Below are positions 46,408 to 58,238 of a stretch of 64,000 nt of DNA, in pieces (position 1 is the stretch's first letter; each line of letters opens with the position of its first letter). Origin of the DNA: Stagonosporopsis chrysanthemi (lineage: Eukaryota; Ascomycota; Dothideomycetes; Pleosporales; Didymellaceae); contig JAFISE010000046.1 of NCBI GenBank assembly GCA_022560025.1, forward strand, positions 1 through 64,000. Direction: 5' to 3'. The notes beneath the pieces are model-generated. The model was not told the origin of the DNA. It did not search any database and worked only from the letters and a program-made list of their open reading frames with translations. Both the position numbers and the translations under genes were made by a program.

Positions 46408-48328
46408 ATGAGCCTCAACAACAAGGAAACTGCAGTCGCTGCGTCGTCTGCCAAGGAGACGACGTCGCCCTCGGTGACTTCGCATACGACCGAAGAGTCA
46501 CAGACACTGGAACCTCATGATGATGAACAACACTCGTCGATATCCTCGGCATCGACAGATTCCCTCAGCGACACCGACGAGGTCCTGTCAATACACCAAT
46601 CCCTTAGTCGCAATGCCGGTCTCGACGAATCTGGCGACAAGTCAATGGCGCACATCACGACGACTACAACGAATATGACCACGGATCCACGCTTTGAGAT
46701 TGACTTTGACGAGAACAGCGAGAATCCTCAGGACTGGCCCATGTGGAGGAAAGCACTAGTCATCTTCTTCATGAGCTTTTCGACACTTGTTGTAGTCATG
46801 TATTCCACATCCTACACCAGCGGTATCCCAGGTATGATGGCAACATTTGGCATCAAGTCGAAGACCCTCGTTGTTCTTGGTATCACTACATATCTGCTTG
46901 GATTAGCTCTTGGGTCGCTGATCCTGGCTCCCCTCAGTGAGATGTATGGTCGCAGACCTGTCTATCTCGTCGCCGTTGCCGTCTTTACAATATTGATCAT
47001 ACCGTGCGCATTGTCCAACAATCTTCCTCAAATCCTCGTCATGCGCTTCTTTGGCGCCATCGCCGGTGCAGCGATGATCTCCAACGCTCCAGGAACCGTC
47101 TCGGACATGGTTAATGACGAATATCGCGCACTGGCCTTCTCTATATGGTCTCTCGGACCAATGAATGGCAAGTTGTAGAACACCAGGCTATCTTTGACTT
47201 GTGCTGACTATCGCAGGACCTGTCGTAGGGCCTCTTGTGGGGGGCTTTGTCTACCAAGCTTTAGGATGGCGCTGGACTAACTGGGTCGTTATGATCGGCT
47301 CTGGAGTATCTTGGTTCATGGTCTTCCTCATCCCAGAAACATATGCACCAGCTATCCTGCGCGCAAAGTCTGCAAAGAAACGCAAAGAAACGGACGAGCC
47401 TCGTTGGTACTCCCGATACGACGACAAGAAGTCTTTTCTGCCTATGCTGCGCGAGAACCTCTACCGGCCCTTGTCCATGGCAATCAACGAGCCCATCTGT
47501 ATCTTCTGGAACGTCTACATCGCTCTTGTTTACGGTGTGCTGTACCTGTGCTTCGTTTCGTACCCGATCGTATTCTCCGAGCTGCGTGGCTGGTCCCCTG
47601 GCATCACCGGTCTTTCATACATGGGCATTGGTATTGGTGGTATAATCACCATCTCTTGTGAGCCTTTACTCCGAAAGATGATCAACAATCACCCCAAGGA
47701 TCCTGAGACGGGAAAGCCGTACCCAGAAGCGATGGTTAGTGTGGTATGCATCGCTGCCGTATCCGTGCCAGTCGGTGAGATGATCTTTGCATGGACGTGC
47801 ACTCCGAATGTACACTGGATTGCACCAATTCTTGCTGGCATACCATTTGGTGCTGGCAATTGCGGCGTCTTCATCTACGCCTCTAACTACCTCGTTCACT
47901 CATACGGCATTTATGCTGCGTCGGCAATGGCTGGCAATGCTGTGTTGCGAAGTGTCATGGGTGGTGCGCTGCCCCTCGCTGGCCCCAAAATGTGAGTCAT
48001 TCCCCTTATCAGCTCTCATAACTGCTTCGTCACCCTTCATCTCTGTTACAAGCACGGACCTTTTCCTGACACATCTAGGTATGCAACTCTCGGACCGCAT
48101 TGGTCTGCAACGATGCTATCCCTTATCGAATTTGCAATGATCCCAATCCCTCTTGTGTTTTATCGATACGGGCACAAGATTCGCGAGAAGAGCTCCTTGA
48201 TCCGACAAATGAGGGAAGACAAAGACAAGTTAGAGAGTAGGAAGAGGAAAGCCGCTGAAAAGGTCGCTCGTCGTGAGCCTGGGGTGGACGAGAAAGGCAC
48301 GTTCGAGGAGAAGGAGTTGTCGGTTTGA
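46408..48328 (+). CDS. MFS transporter, DHA1 type
   Basis: Exons 46408-47167, 47217-47991 and 48079-48328 sum to 595 codons (594 residues). About 110 polar Ser/Thr-rich residues precede ENPQDWPMWRKAL and the first helix. Motif A is APLSEMYGRRPVYL. The first splice, with a GC donor (GCAAGT), joins LGPMNG to PVVGPLVGGFV, which is motif C in helix 5, and LGWRWTNWVVM follows. The second splice gives GPKMYATLGPHWSATM. The tail is basic then acidic. Known: DHA1 transporters are 12-helix proton antiporters for drugs, polyamines or metabolites, in the plasma membrane. This one resembles the polyamine/multidrug branch more than the 11.6-13.9 kb transporter does, but substrate cannot be assigned. It is convergent with the AA9 gene. 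Confidence 0.93.
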
Positions 48329-48912
48329 AGCACACGTGGATACATGCTGGTGGAAAGCCAGCTCATCATTACTCATACATGATTCCTTTTCAAGATATGC
48401 TGTCGGCATTGCTCTTCGATACCCTTTTGTCGCCTCGGTTGTGCAAACACAGGGAACCCGTGTATGAGAACTCGGCCTTCGGGTGCCTTGTCATTGTGTT
48501 TAAAACCGCTGCGCCAGGTCTTCCCTGCTGCTGGTCAAGATCAAAACAGGTTGAGCTCGCAGCAGCAGACCACTCCCCCTGGTGCTCAGTGCAAGCGCAT
48601 CCCAACGTGGCAAACAATCACATGACGACAAGAAATCACATTCAACAACACAACGTAGTAGCAACGCTTTTCAAATCCATTCGTCATATTCTATATGTAC
48701 AAAAAAGGTGTAATGCTACACAGTAGCCAATTGCAGAAAAAGCAGAAGAGGAAGAGTGGCAGGCTTGATGGTTTCAAACCTTGCTACACCAATCCATCTC
48801 CATGCACAACCAATGAAGTTTCGAACCTGACGCCCGGGCTATGCAGATGCCATGTCGATCAGAAGATACCCGGGATGAGGTGTAAGAAGGAGGCTAAGGC
48901 CGGGCGAGCCGC
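48329..48912. other. 3' flanks of two convergent genes
   Basis: No coding signal seen between the DHA1 stop and the AA9 stop. Confidence 0.5.
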
Positions 48913-49952
48913 TTAGAAGAAAGAGCGGGCGTGGCGGCGGGCCTTGGAGGCGGCGTTGGTGCCGGCGGTGGCCTTGAGCCAGTCAATGAACTCCTGGAGG
49001 GTGAACTCCTCGGGGAGAGTGGAGCCGGAGCCGGAGCCAGCAGTGGGGGCGGGGGCAGCGGCGCTGGTGGCAGCAGGGGCGGAGGTGGCGGCGGAGGTAG
49101 GGGCGGCGGTAGGGGTGGCCTCAGCGGCGGCGGATGTGGCAGCCGGGGCGGAAGCGGCAGGGCTGGAGGCCGCGGGAGGAGCAGACTCAGAGTCGCCGCC
49201 GGTGGAGGCGCCGTCCCAGACAGCAGGACCGGGGATCTCGTAGGTGGTGGCACCGGAGTACATGTCGAAGAGGACACCGGGGTCGCTGGCGCTGTAGGCC
49301 TTGGTCATGTCGACACCAGTGGCGGGCAGAGTGGCGGTGCCGCTACCGGTGACCTTGATCTGACCGCAGCCGTTGTAGAACTGAGCACCGCCTTGGCGGT
49401 TACCCTCGTGGAGACCAATCATCTCAGGGCGGATGAGGTAGTCACCAGCCTTGAGGTTGGGGAGAGTGACGCTGTGCTGACCCTTGTTGGCAATGAAGGT
49501 GTCCACAGCCCACTTTCCGTTGGAGAGACCGTCCTCAGCGAGCTTGGTCCAGACGGCGCCCTCACCGTTGGACTCGGCGGGAGCAATGTAAACCATGATG
49601 GGACCCTTGTGGGAGGCAGCGATGGGCTCATCGGAGTCCTGGCCAGTGGGAGCACCAGTCTGTAATGCGATTAGCATGGGACCTTATCAAGGCGACTGAG
49701 AGTTCGTACGTTGTGGTGCCACTGGAAGGTGAGCTCGGAGCCTGAGGCAACCTCGAAGCTGGAAGCAGCCTCAGGACCCTCGTTGCAGTTCATGCGGGTA
49801 GATGTGACATCCTTGATGGGCTCGTTGCCCAGGGAAGGCTTGCGGATGGCATCAAGACCGACCTCCTTGCCGCCAACGACGAAAGCCTGGAAGGTAGTGT
49901 GACCGTAGGCCAGCTGGGCGGTGGCCAGAGCAAGGGCGTAAGCGTACTTCAT
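48913..49952 (-). CDS. Secreted lytic polysaccharide monooxygenase, AA9 family
   Basis: Exons 49952-49710 and 49659-48913 (243 and 747 nt) give 330 codons (329 residues). A 17-residue signal peptide ends at AYG, leaving His18 (HTTFQAF) as the mature N-terminal His of the copper brace. The second copper His is His98 in SHKGP. Gln174 and the axial Tyr176 lie in QFYNGCGQ, and His165 in IGLHEG matches the usual outer-sphere His. After the catalytic domain (about residue 245) there is a Ser/Ala/Pro/Thr linker of about 50 residues, then a short conserved-looking C-terminal module beginning LPEEFTLQEFIDWL and ending in a basic stretch. Known: AA9 enzymes oxidatively cleave cellulose or hemicellulose using copper and a reductant. 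There is no CBM1 cellulose-binding module. The identity of the C-terminal module is uncertain. Confidence 0.94.
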
Positions 49953-51641
49953 TTTGATGGTTTGGTTGTTTGGTTGTCCGTGGAGAGAAAAGCTGGTATA
50001 GTCAAAGAATGAAAGTATGAACAGTGTTCGAATGGATAGTTGTCGAAAGTGAGCGTATGCTAAGGAGCGTGTGAAAGAGTGTGAGCGTCAAGCCTACCCT
50101 TCTCCAGATGGCAGCCAGGAGTCTCTTATACATATGCCGCATAGTCGGCACACAATGCTCATGTAGTCATAGCGTGATGCTGACATCGCGTACCCCCCGG
50201 CTCCCGTCTCGTGCCAAGCTCATGTCATCTACCTTCAACGTGCGCTAACGCCGGATCAGGCAACGTGGCGCCGCCTAGTTGCCGCAGGATGTTCGATCAA
50301 GGCTGGTGAAATCCTACGACCCAGAAAAATTGTATTGGTGTTCTCGTGGGAGATTGCCTGGATCTCGCTTCGACGATGATCCTGGACTCTTCCCGTCCAC
50401 GATCCTGAGCCGTCGAATTGGGATGCAGATGACGAGAAACGTGAAACCTCAGGAAGCATTGCACTCTAGATTTCACGGGGTCATCGAGGGCGTCTAGAGA
50501 AACATCATGCGCTGTCAATGCCATTATTGTCATGCTGTTTCCATGTTGCGGTCCTTTCTTACTCACTACCTGCTTCGTCGCAGGAGATTGCGCAATGATC
50601 CTTCCTGTGGTCGTGAAATTGGTTGGTGAGGTGGCTGCAGAAACATAGGGAATCATATCCGCCTCCTCCGCTTCGTTCTCCCTTCGTGTGGTCCTAGATC
50701 ATGTCTTCGAAATCTAGAAGCCATGGAGCGAATAGGATGAGGCAGTGACAAGAGCCAGCGGCTGGTGGAGCAATTCTTCCGTTTGACAGCGGTGGGCCCG
50801 ATACTTGGCTCGTGTTTTTCGACGTTTCAAACATGCCCATCAAACAATCGATTCGTCTCTTTCATACTGTGGAGATGCATTTCCGGACAGATGCTGATCG
50901 TACCTCTTTGTCGCAATACTTCCGGTGTGAGGCTCGTTGTCGTGTCTTTTGTCTGAAGATCTTTTGAGCCTCATTCATCTATCTCTTTCGCCAATACGCG
51001 TCGCGCGGCACAGTGTCATGCCTCGCACATTGCAACAGGATCGCGGCGTGACGCTGGCGAATGCGTGTAGGTGGCGGTTTCGTCCTCCGCCACAAGTCGT
51101 CGTGCCGCCCGGCTAAATGACGAGCAGTGGTCAAAGCGCCTGGCAAAGCTAGGCGAGAATGCTTTTTCTTCTTAATTCGACATTGGCGCCGAACATGACA
51201 GAGGCGTGCCTACAGCCTGGGAAGTTGTTGTGGGGGAAGAGAGATCTGTCTCGCGAAACCTACTCTTCGGCTGTCAAGTCAACGAAGGCCGTCAGTCAAG
51301 GAACTGGTCTGCATTTGGTTTCTACAAATACCCTGGTTAGCCATACTGTCGCAGACAGAGCAAGAACAACTGCAAGCTCGAGAACTTAACCCAGCGATTC
51401 AAAGTCATTGCATTGGCGCAGCTGCTCTACTTAAAAATGTTTGGGCGTGGTCAATGTTTCGTCCCAAACTTCCACTTGAGCACGTTTGAGCAGAATCGCA
51501 TATGTTCCCTCAGATTGCAAGGGCCGGTACAGTCACAAGCGAGACCTCAAACATACTATGGTTTGTTCAATGTTCGTTCATTCATTCGTCAAGACACAGC
51601 GCAGTGCTGTATCACTCATAACTAGGCATCTTTGCATTCCC
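49953..51641. other. 1.7-kb gap: promoter of AA9 and 3' flank of the small hydrophilic protein gene
   Basis: A TATAAG box on the minus strand at 50130-50125, 173 bp upstream of the AA9 start, is a plausible core promoter. A CCGGGG (SYGGRG type) box lies further upstream near 50195. No gene is supported; open frames are short. Confidence 0.45.
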
Positions 51642-52115
51642 TCAAGGCTTGCCCGTCTGACCCTGGCCCTGCCTCACAGGCGCGTTGGCATTAGGCTCAC
51701 CGCCGTGGTTTGCAGCGTAGCTTGCGTCTCTCTGCTCAGGCGCGCCAACGCCCTTCTCGAAGTCGCCGGCCTTGTACAGCTGGCCAGTTGCAGGGTTGAT
51801 GTCACCGCCCTCAGAGAGGGGAATGTCGCGGTTATTGCCAGCGCCGGATGCACCAGAGCCTACTGTGACCGTGGCGCCGGGGAACTTGTCGACTGCAGAC
51901 TCGTCAATGCCTGACTCCGTAGCTGGAACATGATTAGCGCGTGCGTTGTGGTGAGTGAAATTGGATGGTTACATACCGGAGTCACTGGCCTTTGGGCCCC
52001 GGTTGTGGTTTGCAGTGTTAGGATCTGTGCCATGAACGTTCGCGTGAGAGTTGAGGTCGGCCTCAGCCTGCTTGGCGATGTCGAGGGGATTCTGGCCCTT
52101 GTACTCGGCAGACAT
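51642..52115 (-). CDS. Small hydrophilic, probably disordered protein
   Basis: Exons 52115-51977 and 51922-51642 give 140 codons (139 residues). The sequence starts MSAEYKGQNPLDIAKQAE, includes HGTDPNTANHNRGPKASDS, and after the splice continues ATESGIDESAVDKFPG, GGDINPATGQLYKAGDFEK and GAPEQRDASYAANHGG. It is rich in Gly, Asn, Asp, Ala and Gln, with almost no hydrophobic core, no signal peptide and no Cys. It resembles small conserved hypothetical proteins of ascomycetes that I cannot name with certainty. Such composition is typical of stress- or conidium-associated hydrophilins, but that is inference. A TATAAA box lies on the minus strand at 52233-52228, 113 bp upstream. Confidence 0.85.
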
Positions 52116-52227
52116 GATTGGTATTTGTGAAGTGTTGATTTGGGATAGGTTGAGTGGTAGACGCAATTTGGAGATCGAGAGGACTGTTGATGTATATGGA
52201 GAGGGAGCAGCAGCAGGTTAGCTAAGG

Positions 52228-52233
52228 TTTATA
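52228..52233 (-). promoter_or_regulatory. TATA box of the small hydrophilic protein gene
   Basis: TATAAA on the minus strand, 113 bp upstream of the start codon at 52115; no competing gene uses this strand nearby. Confidence 0.5.
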
Positions 52234-52876
52234 TTGCTCCCGTCTTCGCGATGCTGCATATTTTCCTAGCGGAACGTTGTGTCGATGATGAAATAACAAT
52301 GGACCCTGGTGCATGATGTCACGACGACCTCATGGTAAGTAGGCCCTCGTTGGAGCACCTAGCTGAACAAACCACTAGAAGAGCAAATGCCTGGTGGAAG
52401 AGCGGTCTTAAAGAGGGCCGCTGGGTTTAGTTGCCGTGTTTGGGTGTCGTAGTCGCATGTAGTGTATACGAAATGGCACGTGCTTCGGCCTTGTGAAGGT
52501 GACGATCGCGATGACCATGGGCGATCAGTGAATAGCGCTGAAAAGTTGACATCGATGCATGAGAATAAGGAAAAGAAAGAGATGGAAGTAGGCATCGATT
52601 GTGTTCGCACGTGTGTATTACAACTACTTATGGGTAAACGCAAACCTGGATATCGCTGCTTTGCTGTTGTTCGTGAGGATCAATAGCTCCTCATCATCGT
52701 ACACTTGTATCATAAATGAAAAAAAAACCATTCAGAAAAGAAAGTTTGTGGTATAGTTTGGGAAGCCAAGGAAAGATGGTCATCTTCGAGGGTGGGGGTA
52801 TCATCAAACTCCAACTCCAGCAGTGAAGGTGCCGTAAGAGTGCGTGTCACACCAAGGGAAGCTTTTCAACGAGCGA
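52234..52876. other. Intergenic, no gene seen
   Basis: Distal promoter of the small hydrophilic protein gene and 3' flank of the CSC1-like gene. A-rich runs lie near 52716-52745. Confidence 0.5.
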
Positions 52877-55580
52877 CTAGTAGATAATGCGCTCGTCGTA
52901 GACAGGGGCCTCTCTGGCATGGCCGTCATCGACACCCTTCCAGTAGACCTTGCCCTTCTCGTTGAAAGAGGCCTGCTCGTCGGTGATCTGCAGCTCGGGA
53001 CAAGCCTTTTTAGTATCCCTGATCTCGCGCTCGCTGATACCCAAATCATCGCGAACGATCCAGATGACAGGAGTGGACGAGGTGACTGCAGGGTTGAAGA
53101 AGGCACGCTTTTGAATCTCGACCGGCAGCGGCTCCTGAGGCGTGTGGTAGTACTTGTCCAGTGTGCCATAAAGGGTGCTGAGCGAGTTGCGCTCGGGATT
53201 GATGAGTGTCTTGAGAAAGCCAGGGATGCGCGAAGCCTTAGGCGCGTGACTCACATCGGTACCGTTCAAGGGAGTTGAGTCAGTCTTCTCACGACTCTCC
53301 TCACGGCGTCCCTCTTCGACATGGCCGTTCTGGGGGGTGGGGTCGGTGTACGCGAGGCGAGCTTCCTCGTGCCTCAGAGCCGCGCCTAGAGTGATGGTGA
53401 AAATGATGGTGATCAACAGCATCACACACATGATCGCCAAAGGACCCGCAGCGTAAGTGTTGTTTGCTGTGGAAATGGCAAACAGGCCGATCAGGCAGAT
53501 CTCGGAAAGGAAGACACCAGTGAGAAGCTGCTTCAGTGCCTTCTGGTATGCGGCACCCTTGGTGTCAATGTTGGTCTCGTACACGTAGAGGAAGTTGTAG
53601 CGGTAGGCGATGTAGACCAAGCAGAAGCCGACAGTACTGAAACCCAGGATCAGCGGCGCAATACCAGAGTAGGTGATGGCAATCACGCCCAAGTTGCACC
53701 ACTTGGGGAATTCCGAGCCCCAAGCGGGAGCGGAGAGTTTAGTGAGCTGATCGAAGATCTTGCGAGGTGTCTTGCCTGGCAAGATGCGGCCCAAAAGCAC
53801 GACGACAACAAATCCACCGATGTTAAGAAGCGTGCCGGCAGCCGAAGACAAGCCCAACAAGACAAAGTAACTGATGTAAAAGTTGGAAGCCTTGGGCAGG
53901 TTCTCTGCAAGAAGGTTCAGAACGATACCAGGATTGTTGAGGACGTCGTTGATCACCGAGGTGATAGCGCTGGACAATGTGGCGACAAGGAAGACTTGAA
54001 CTACCTGGAAAACGAAGTACCAGCTCTGAGTCTTCAACTCGATCTGAGACCATGTGACGTAACCAGCCATCTTGGCCATGAATCGGCAGAAAATAGGAAC
54101 CAATGCCATCAGCACAGCCAGCATGACCGTAGGTAGTAGACCCGTGACAACACCCAGAATGACAGTTGGGATGTCAAGAATCCATTCCAGCCACGAAAAT
54201 CGCGCGGCCAGGTAGTTGATGTTGGAGATCAGACCGACGAAAGCAACCGGAATGGCGAAGAAAATGACCATGACAGCGATAATAGCAGTAGCCACGGCCC
54301 AGCGGGCAAGGTGCTGAGTCTTGCCAATCTTGAGGTTGTTCCAGACCACTTCCTGGGGCACGACACCAAGCTGACGGGCGTCCATCTTGTCGTTGGGCTT
54401 GTTCTTGCGGCTCTGCATCATCTGCCATGCGTCCTGGGCGCGTCTCTGGGTATCAAACTCGATGAACACTGCACCAACAAGCTCGCCTTGTCCATTCCAG
54501 TGCTTGTCCTGCTCAGCGGTGATCTTGGGGATGAGCTCGGCTAAATGCTGGCGGCCATATTCAATAGTGTCGACCTTCTTGCCGATGAGGAACTTGAGCT
54601 TGTGGGTCGGGCGGTCCTTGGGGTTGAGCCATTTGCTGCCATCCTGCTTGCTCTCGTCAACAAAGTGCTTCTTCCCCTTGTCGGCCTTCATCTTGTTCTT
54701 GGTTGCGTCAGTCAGAAGCTTGACCTCGCCCGCTTCGAATTTGACAGCAGTCTTGTCGCGATCCTCAACGAGATCTTCAAGCTCCTTCGTGTCAGACGCA
54801 ACCCAAGCGTGTTTGACACCAGGGAACATCTCGAACAGCGCGCTCTGGGAGAGGGTCTTCGGCACATTGGTAAACAGAATAGTGCGAGAGGACAGGCGGC
54901 TGGCGCCCCATGGTGATCGGCGGTAGGCTTGACGAAGGTTGACAGTGTAGAATGATTCCCGGGCAACGATAGCCATAACCAGACCTGTGAAGTGTCAGTC
55001 AAAGCACCCCTTCCGTCTCAATTCAAGTCACTTACTGAGGAAGATGGCCGAGATACAGGCGTGGGCGTAGTAGCGGTTGACATTAACACCCTCGTTCCGG
55101 ACGTTACTCATGGAGAGAATGTCGAACTGCTGCTGTCCAGCGCCACCAGTAGCGTTGACGGGGAACAGAACAGGCCAGGTAATGCAAGCACCCAAGAAGC
55201 TGACAACAACCATCATCTTGAAGAAGCGCACGAAGAGATAGCCGTCAATCGACTGGTGGTCCAGAATGTACTCATCCTTGAGGCCTTTGAAGTCTTTGAT
55301 CCATCCGAACATGCCCCCACCTGGAGCTGGAGTCTGTCGCTGCGGCCCCAGGTGGTTGAGGTACGTCCTCGGCGCATACACGCGACGGAAGGACTTGCGG
55401 AAGATGATGAACGCCGTGACAAAGGCAGCAGCAAGGATCGCTGTGGGAACCAGCGTCGACAGGAAAGACGACAAGCTGTTTGGCGCATCTCTGGCTTCAC
55501 CAGTTTGTCCACCCTTTAATGGAGTAATTAGCGCATGATCACACGTGTTGATTTGTTTGTTTACGCACGGTGGACGACAT
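52877..55580 (-). CDS. CSC1/OSCA-type calcium-permeable cation channel (DUF221)
   Basis: Exons 55580-55569, 55513-55036 and 54984-52877 sum to 866 codons (865 residues). The first exon is 12 nt (MSST), joined to GGQTGEARDAPNS. An N-terminal membrane region follows (RSN1_TM type: FRKSFRRVYAPRTYL, ITWPVLFPVNATGG), then a cytosolic PHM7_cyt-type domain starting SRTILFTNVPKTLSQ. The main 7TM channel part begins near residue 395 with AVATAIIAVMVIFFAIPVAFVG. The C-terminal 150 residues are cytosolic and include an external PHM7-type segment. Known: OSCA/CSC1 proteins are plasma-membrane or endomembrane channels gated by hyperosmotic or mechanical stress, related to TMEM63. The start is well fixed, because exon 2 has no early ATG in frame. 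Confidence 0.92.
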
Positions 55581-58238
55581 AATGGGCGTGTGGGCAGATA
55601 TCCGCACCCTCGAGGACGATGAAGAAGTGCTATTGCCGCGCAGGTGACTGTGCGATGTAAAAAAATGAGGAGGTCGTCGCCGCGCAACACAATTAAACAG
55701 GATGCGGGAGCTACAAGTAGTGGTCCTTAATGACGTGGGGCCCCTGTTCCTAATCGGCCCAGTGGTTCAGACAAAGGCAAGCGCGATCGTCCACCAGCAC
55801 CTGATTGGCCGAATACGACCTTCAGCTTTCCTTCAGTTCTCCAGCGTCCAGACCCTTTCAGAGCTTGTCTCCACTGCACCAGCCTCAGTTGCGGCGCAAT
55901 AGTCTCTGCCATGTGAACTCTTGCATCTCGGGATGGCCGTTGATGGGGCTATGCTCATGTGCAGTCGCAGAATGGCGTCGCTCTGGATTTGACATGCGTC
56001 CACGATCATGGACGTCCGCTTGCCAGCCTCCTCTGCACATCATGATCGCTAGGGCAAGAGCCGCGCTGAAAAGCAAGGCATTGATTCGTGCATTCAGGGG
56101 TCGTGGCACTCTCTCGCGTAACGAGCATCAAAGTGCCTCCAGCCTTCATGTTTCCGCGGCAGCGTTTCCCGTGGATCTCCTCAAATGAGCGGATACATGA
56201 CGTGAGTCCACGTAAAAGGCATTACATCGACTCCCTTTTGCCCATCTTGGACGTGGATTGACCTGACACATAACAAGGCTTCAACTTCTGCCAAGCGGCC
56301 TGTGTCGATCGACGGAGTGCGTTGATTGTGACACTGCTGTTGCTGTGCGATGAGATCATCGAACCAGAGAACTCCATCAACACCATCAACACCACGGCGA
56401 CGACGACCGCCTGCTATGTGTACGACTGCGTACCACTTGCTATGCGACAATAACTCCATGAGAATGCATGCAGCCCTCGTTATCAACCAGCACAGCGGAG
56501 AGCATCACGAACCCCTGCCGCGAGCGATCTAGATCGCAAGCCACAGAAGATCTCGCTCGATTCCTTTCCCCATGGCTTCTGTTTGCAGCAAACTTGCTAA
56601 CCGCCCGTCTGCGGCACATGACACGCGCTATGATCTTCGAGCACTGTTTCAGCTCGCAACCCTTGTCGGTGGAGGCGGAGCCTCGCATCTTGTGGCCCTC
56701 GAAAGCGATTTGCATTTCTCTGCGTCAATAATATGGGCGGTCGTTTGTTGTTGCACCGCCACAGGTAGATTCGGTTTTCCCCGTGAATGCGCTGAGACGG
56801 CCCGAGAATTAACATTGAAGTGCTATCGGCCACGACAGAGTCTGCAGGCCAATACAGATCACAGTAGGGGCTTGATAAGAGGTAGATCTGAAATTCTACC
56901 CAGATGCCGAGGTATTACTGGCGCAGCCGTAATTGCTCTCATTTTTATCTAATTGCCAGCGCCAGAGTCTTCACCCACCTGAGCGTCTCTCGTCTCAAGC
57001 TACGACTCACGGCCTCGTCTTCCAAGCACAACAAAGCAAGGCACATTCCCTCGTTACAATGGCCACCTTAAGTCTTGGCATGCTTGGGTCGTGCCATGTC
57101 ATGCCTCAAGTCCAGCGATAAAGACCTACATCCAAATTTTATACGCAGTGGACTGAAGTCCAATGTTTCGCACGAACTCGTAGACTATGTAGACAAACTA
57201 AGCCGCCCTCACAACGGCCGTCCTCCTACCCCAGCATCTTTCAACCGGCACCAACACCGAGCACAAAAGTCCCCAAAAGACAAAAACATAGCGCTACTCC
57301 TCCTTTCCAATTTTATATCGAAATGCAATAGCCCCCGCCTCATGTACCACACCCAACCTCGTCGTCCAATAACGTGCAAACACACCACATCAATGCATAC
57401 ATAGTACCCGCCCTTCCAAATCAAGCAGCAGATCACACCACGGAGCTCGCGATTCTGCCCTCGAAGTCTCCTCTTAACGTGCCATCGCGCGCAACCGCGA
57501 AAACAATCTGTTGCGCGCTGACTGCAAGTCGAACCCCCCCCCCCACCCCCCCTCTCATAAAGGTGCCCGCCACGGGCCGCACCCGCGGCAAAACTTGCTC
57601 GCGAAGGACGCCGAAAACAAACCCCCACGCACGTCTTTCACTCACAAGAGGAATGCACAGTGGGTGTGCGTTGTGCGCTCCAGTCAAATCCCAAGTCTCC
57701 GATGAATCTACTACACCACCATGTGCGAAGAACCATCCGCACATGTCGTCCAGAAAAACAATCTCTCCACCTCTTCGAACCCAATTGATCGTGGCGAAAC
57801 TCACGCATGCCGGTGTTGAAGCTATCGCCTAATGTCTCCCGCCGTTTGATACACGGGAGAGATGCTGGGTCGCGTGGGGGGAGGGTGGTGCTAGGATCGG
57901 CCGACCCCCTCCTTGTTGGGTCCAAGACCACGCAAGCTTCGACCAGGGAGTGAAGCGGATGAATACGTCAGGATGATGGGATTTGGAGACGTGAGAACAG
58001 CGCTGGAGTGATATATCAGATGAAGATGAAGCGATGCAACACTATGCTGGACCGGCGCTGCGAGCCACAAGGCGCGAAAGGCCAGCCGCACAGTCAGTCC
58101 GTCGCAGACAGAGTGGATGTGAAGAACCACCCGGTTGTCGTAAACACAAAATACATTATCGTTATTGACTAGATATCCCTCCAAAGAAACCCAAGAACGC
58201 CCTACTCTAATCGACAACCACAACCACAACCACAACCC
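55581..58238. other. 2.7-kb gap: promoter of CSC1 and 3' flank of the sugar transporter
   Basis: An imperfect poly-C tract (11 C, one A, 7 C) lies at 57534-57552. Open frames up to 152 codons on both strands around 57.2-57.8 kb overlap each other and lack motifs. No gene is supported. Confidence 0.4.
57534..57552 (+). repeat. Poly-C tract
   Basis: Eleven C, one A, then seven C. Such runs are length-unstable and can form quadruplex structures on the G-rich strand; no function is shown. Confidence 0.8.

Noticed and set aside
48931..49665. 244-codon open frame opposite the AA9 gene, Gly-rich
   Set aside because: It is the exact antisense of the AA9 linker and catalytic domain. Its composition comes from GC-rich codon use in the real gene, and it has no motif.
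57209..57832. Overlapping open frames of 123-152 codons on both strands around the poly-C tract
   Set aside because: They overlap each other, use the homopolymer, and lack any family signature.
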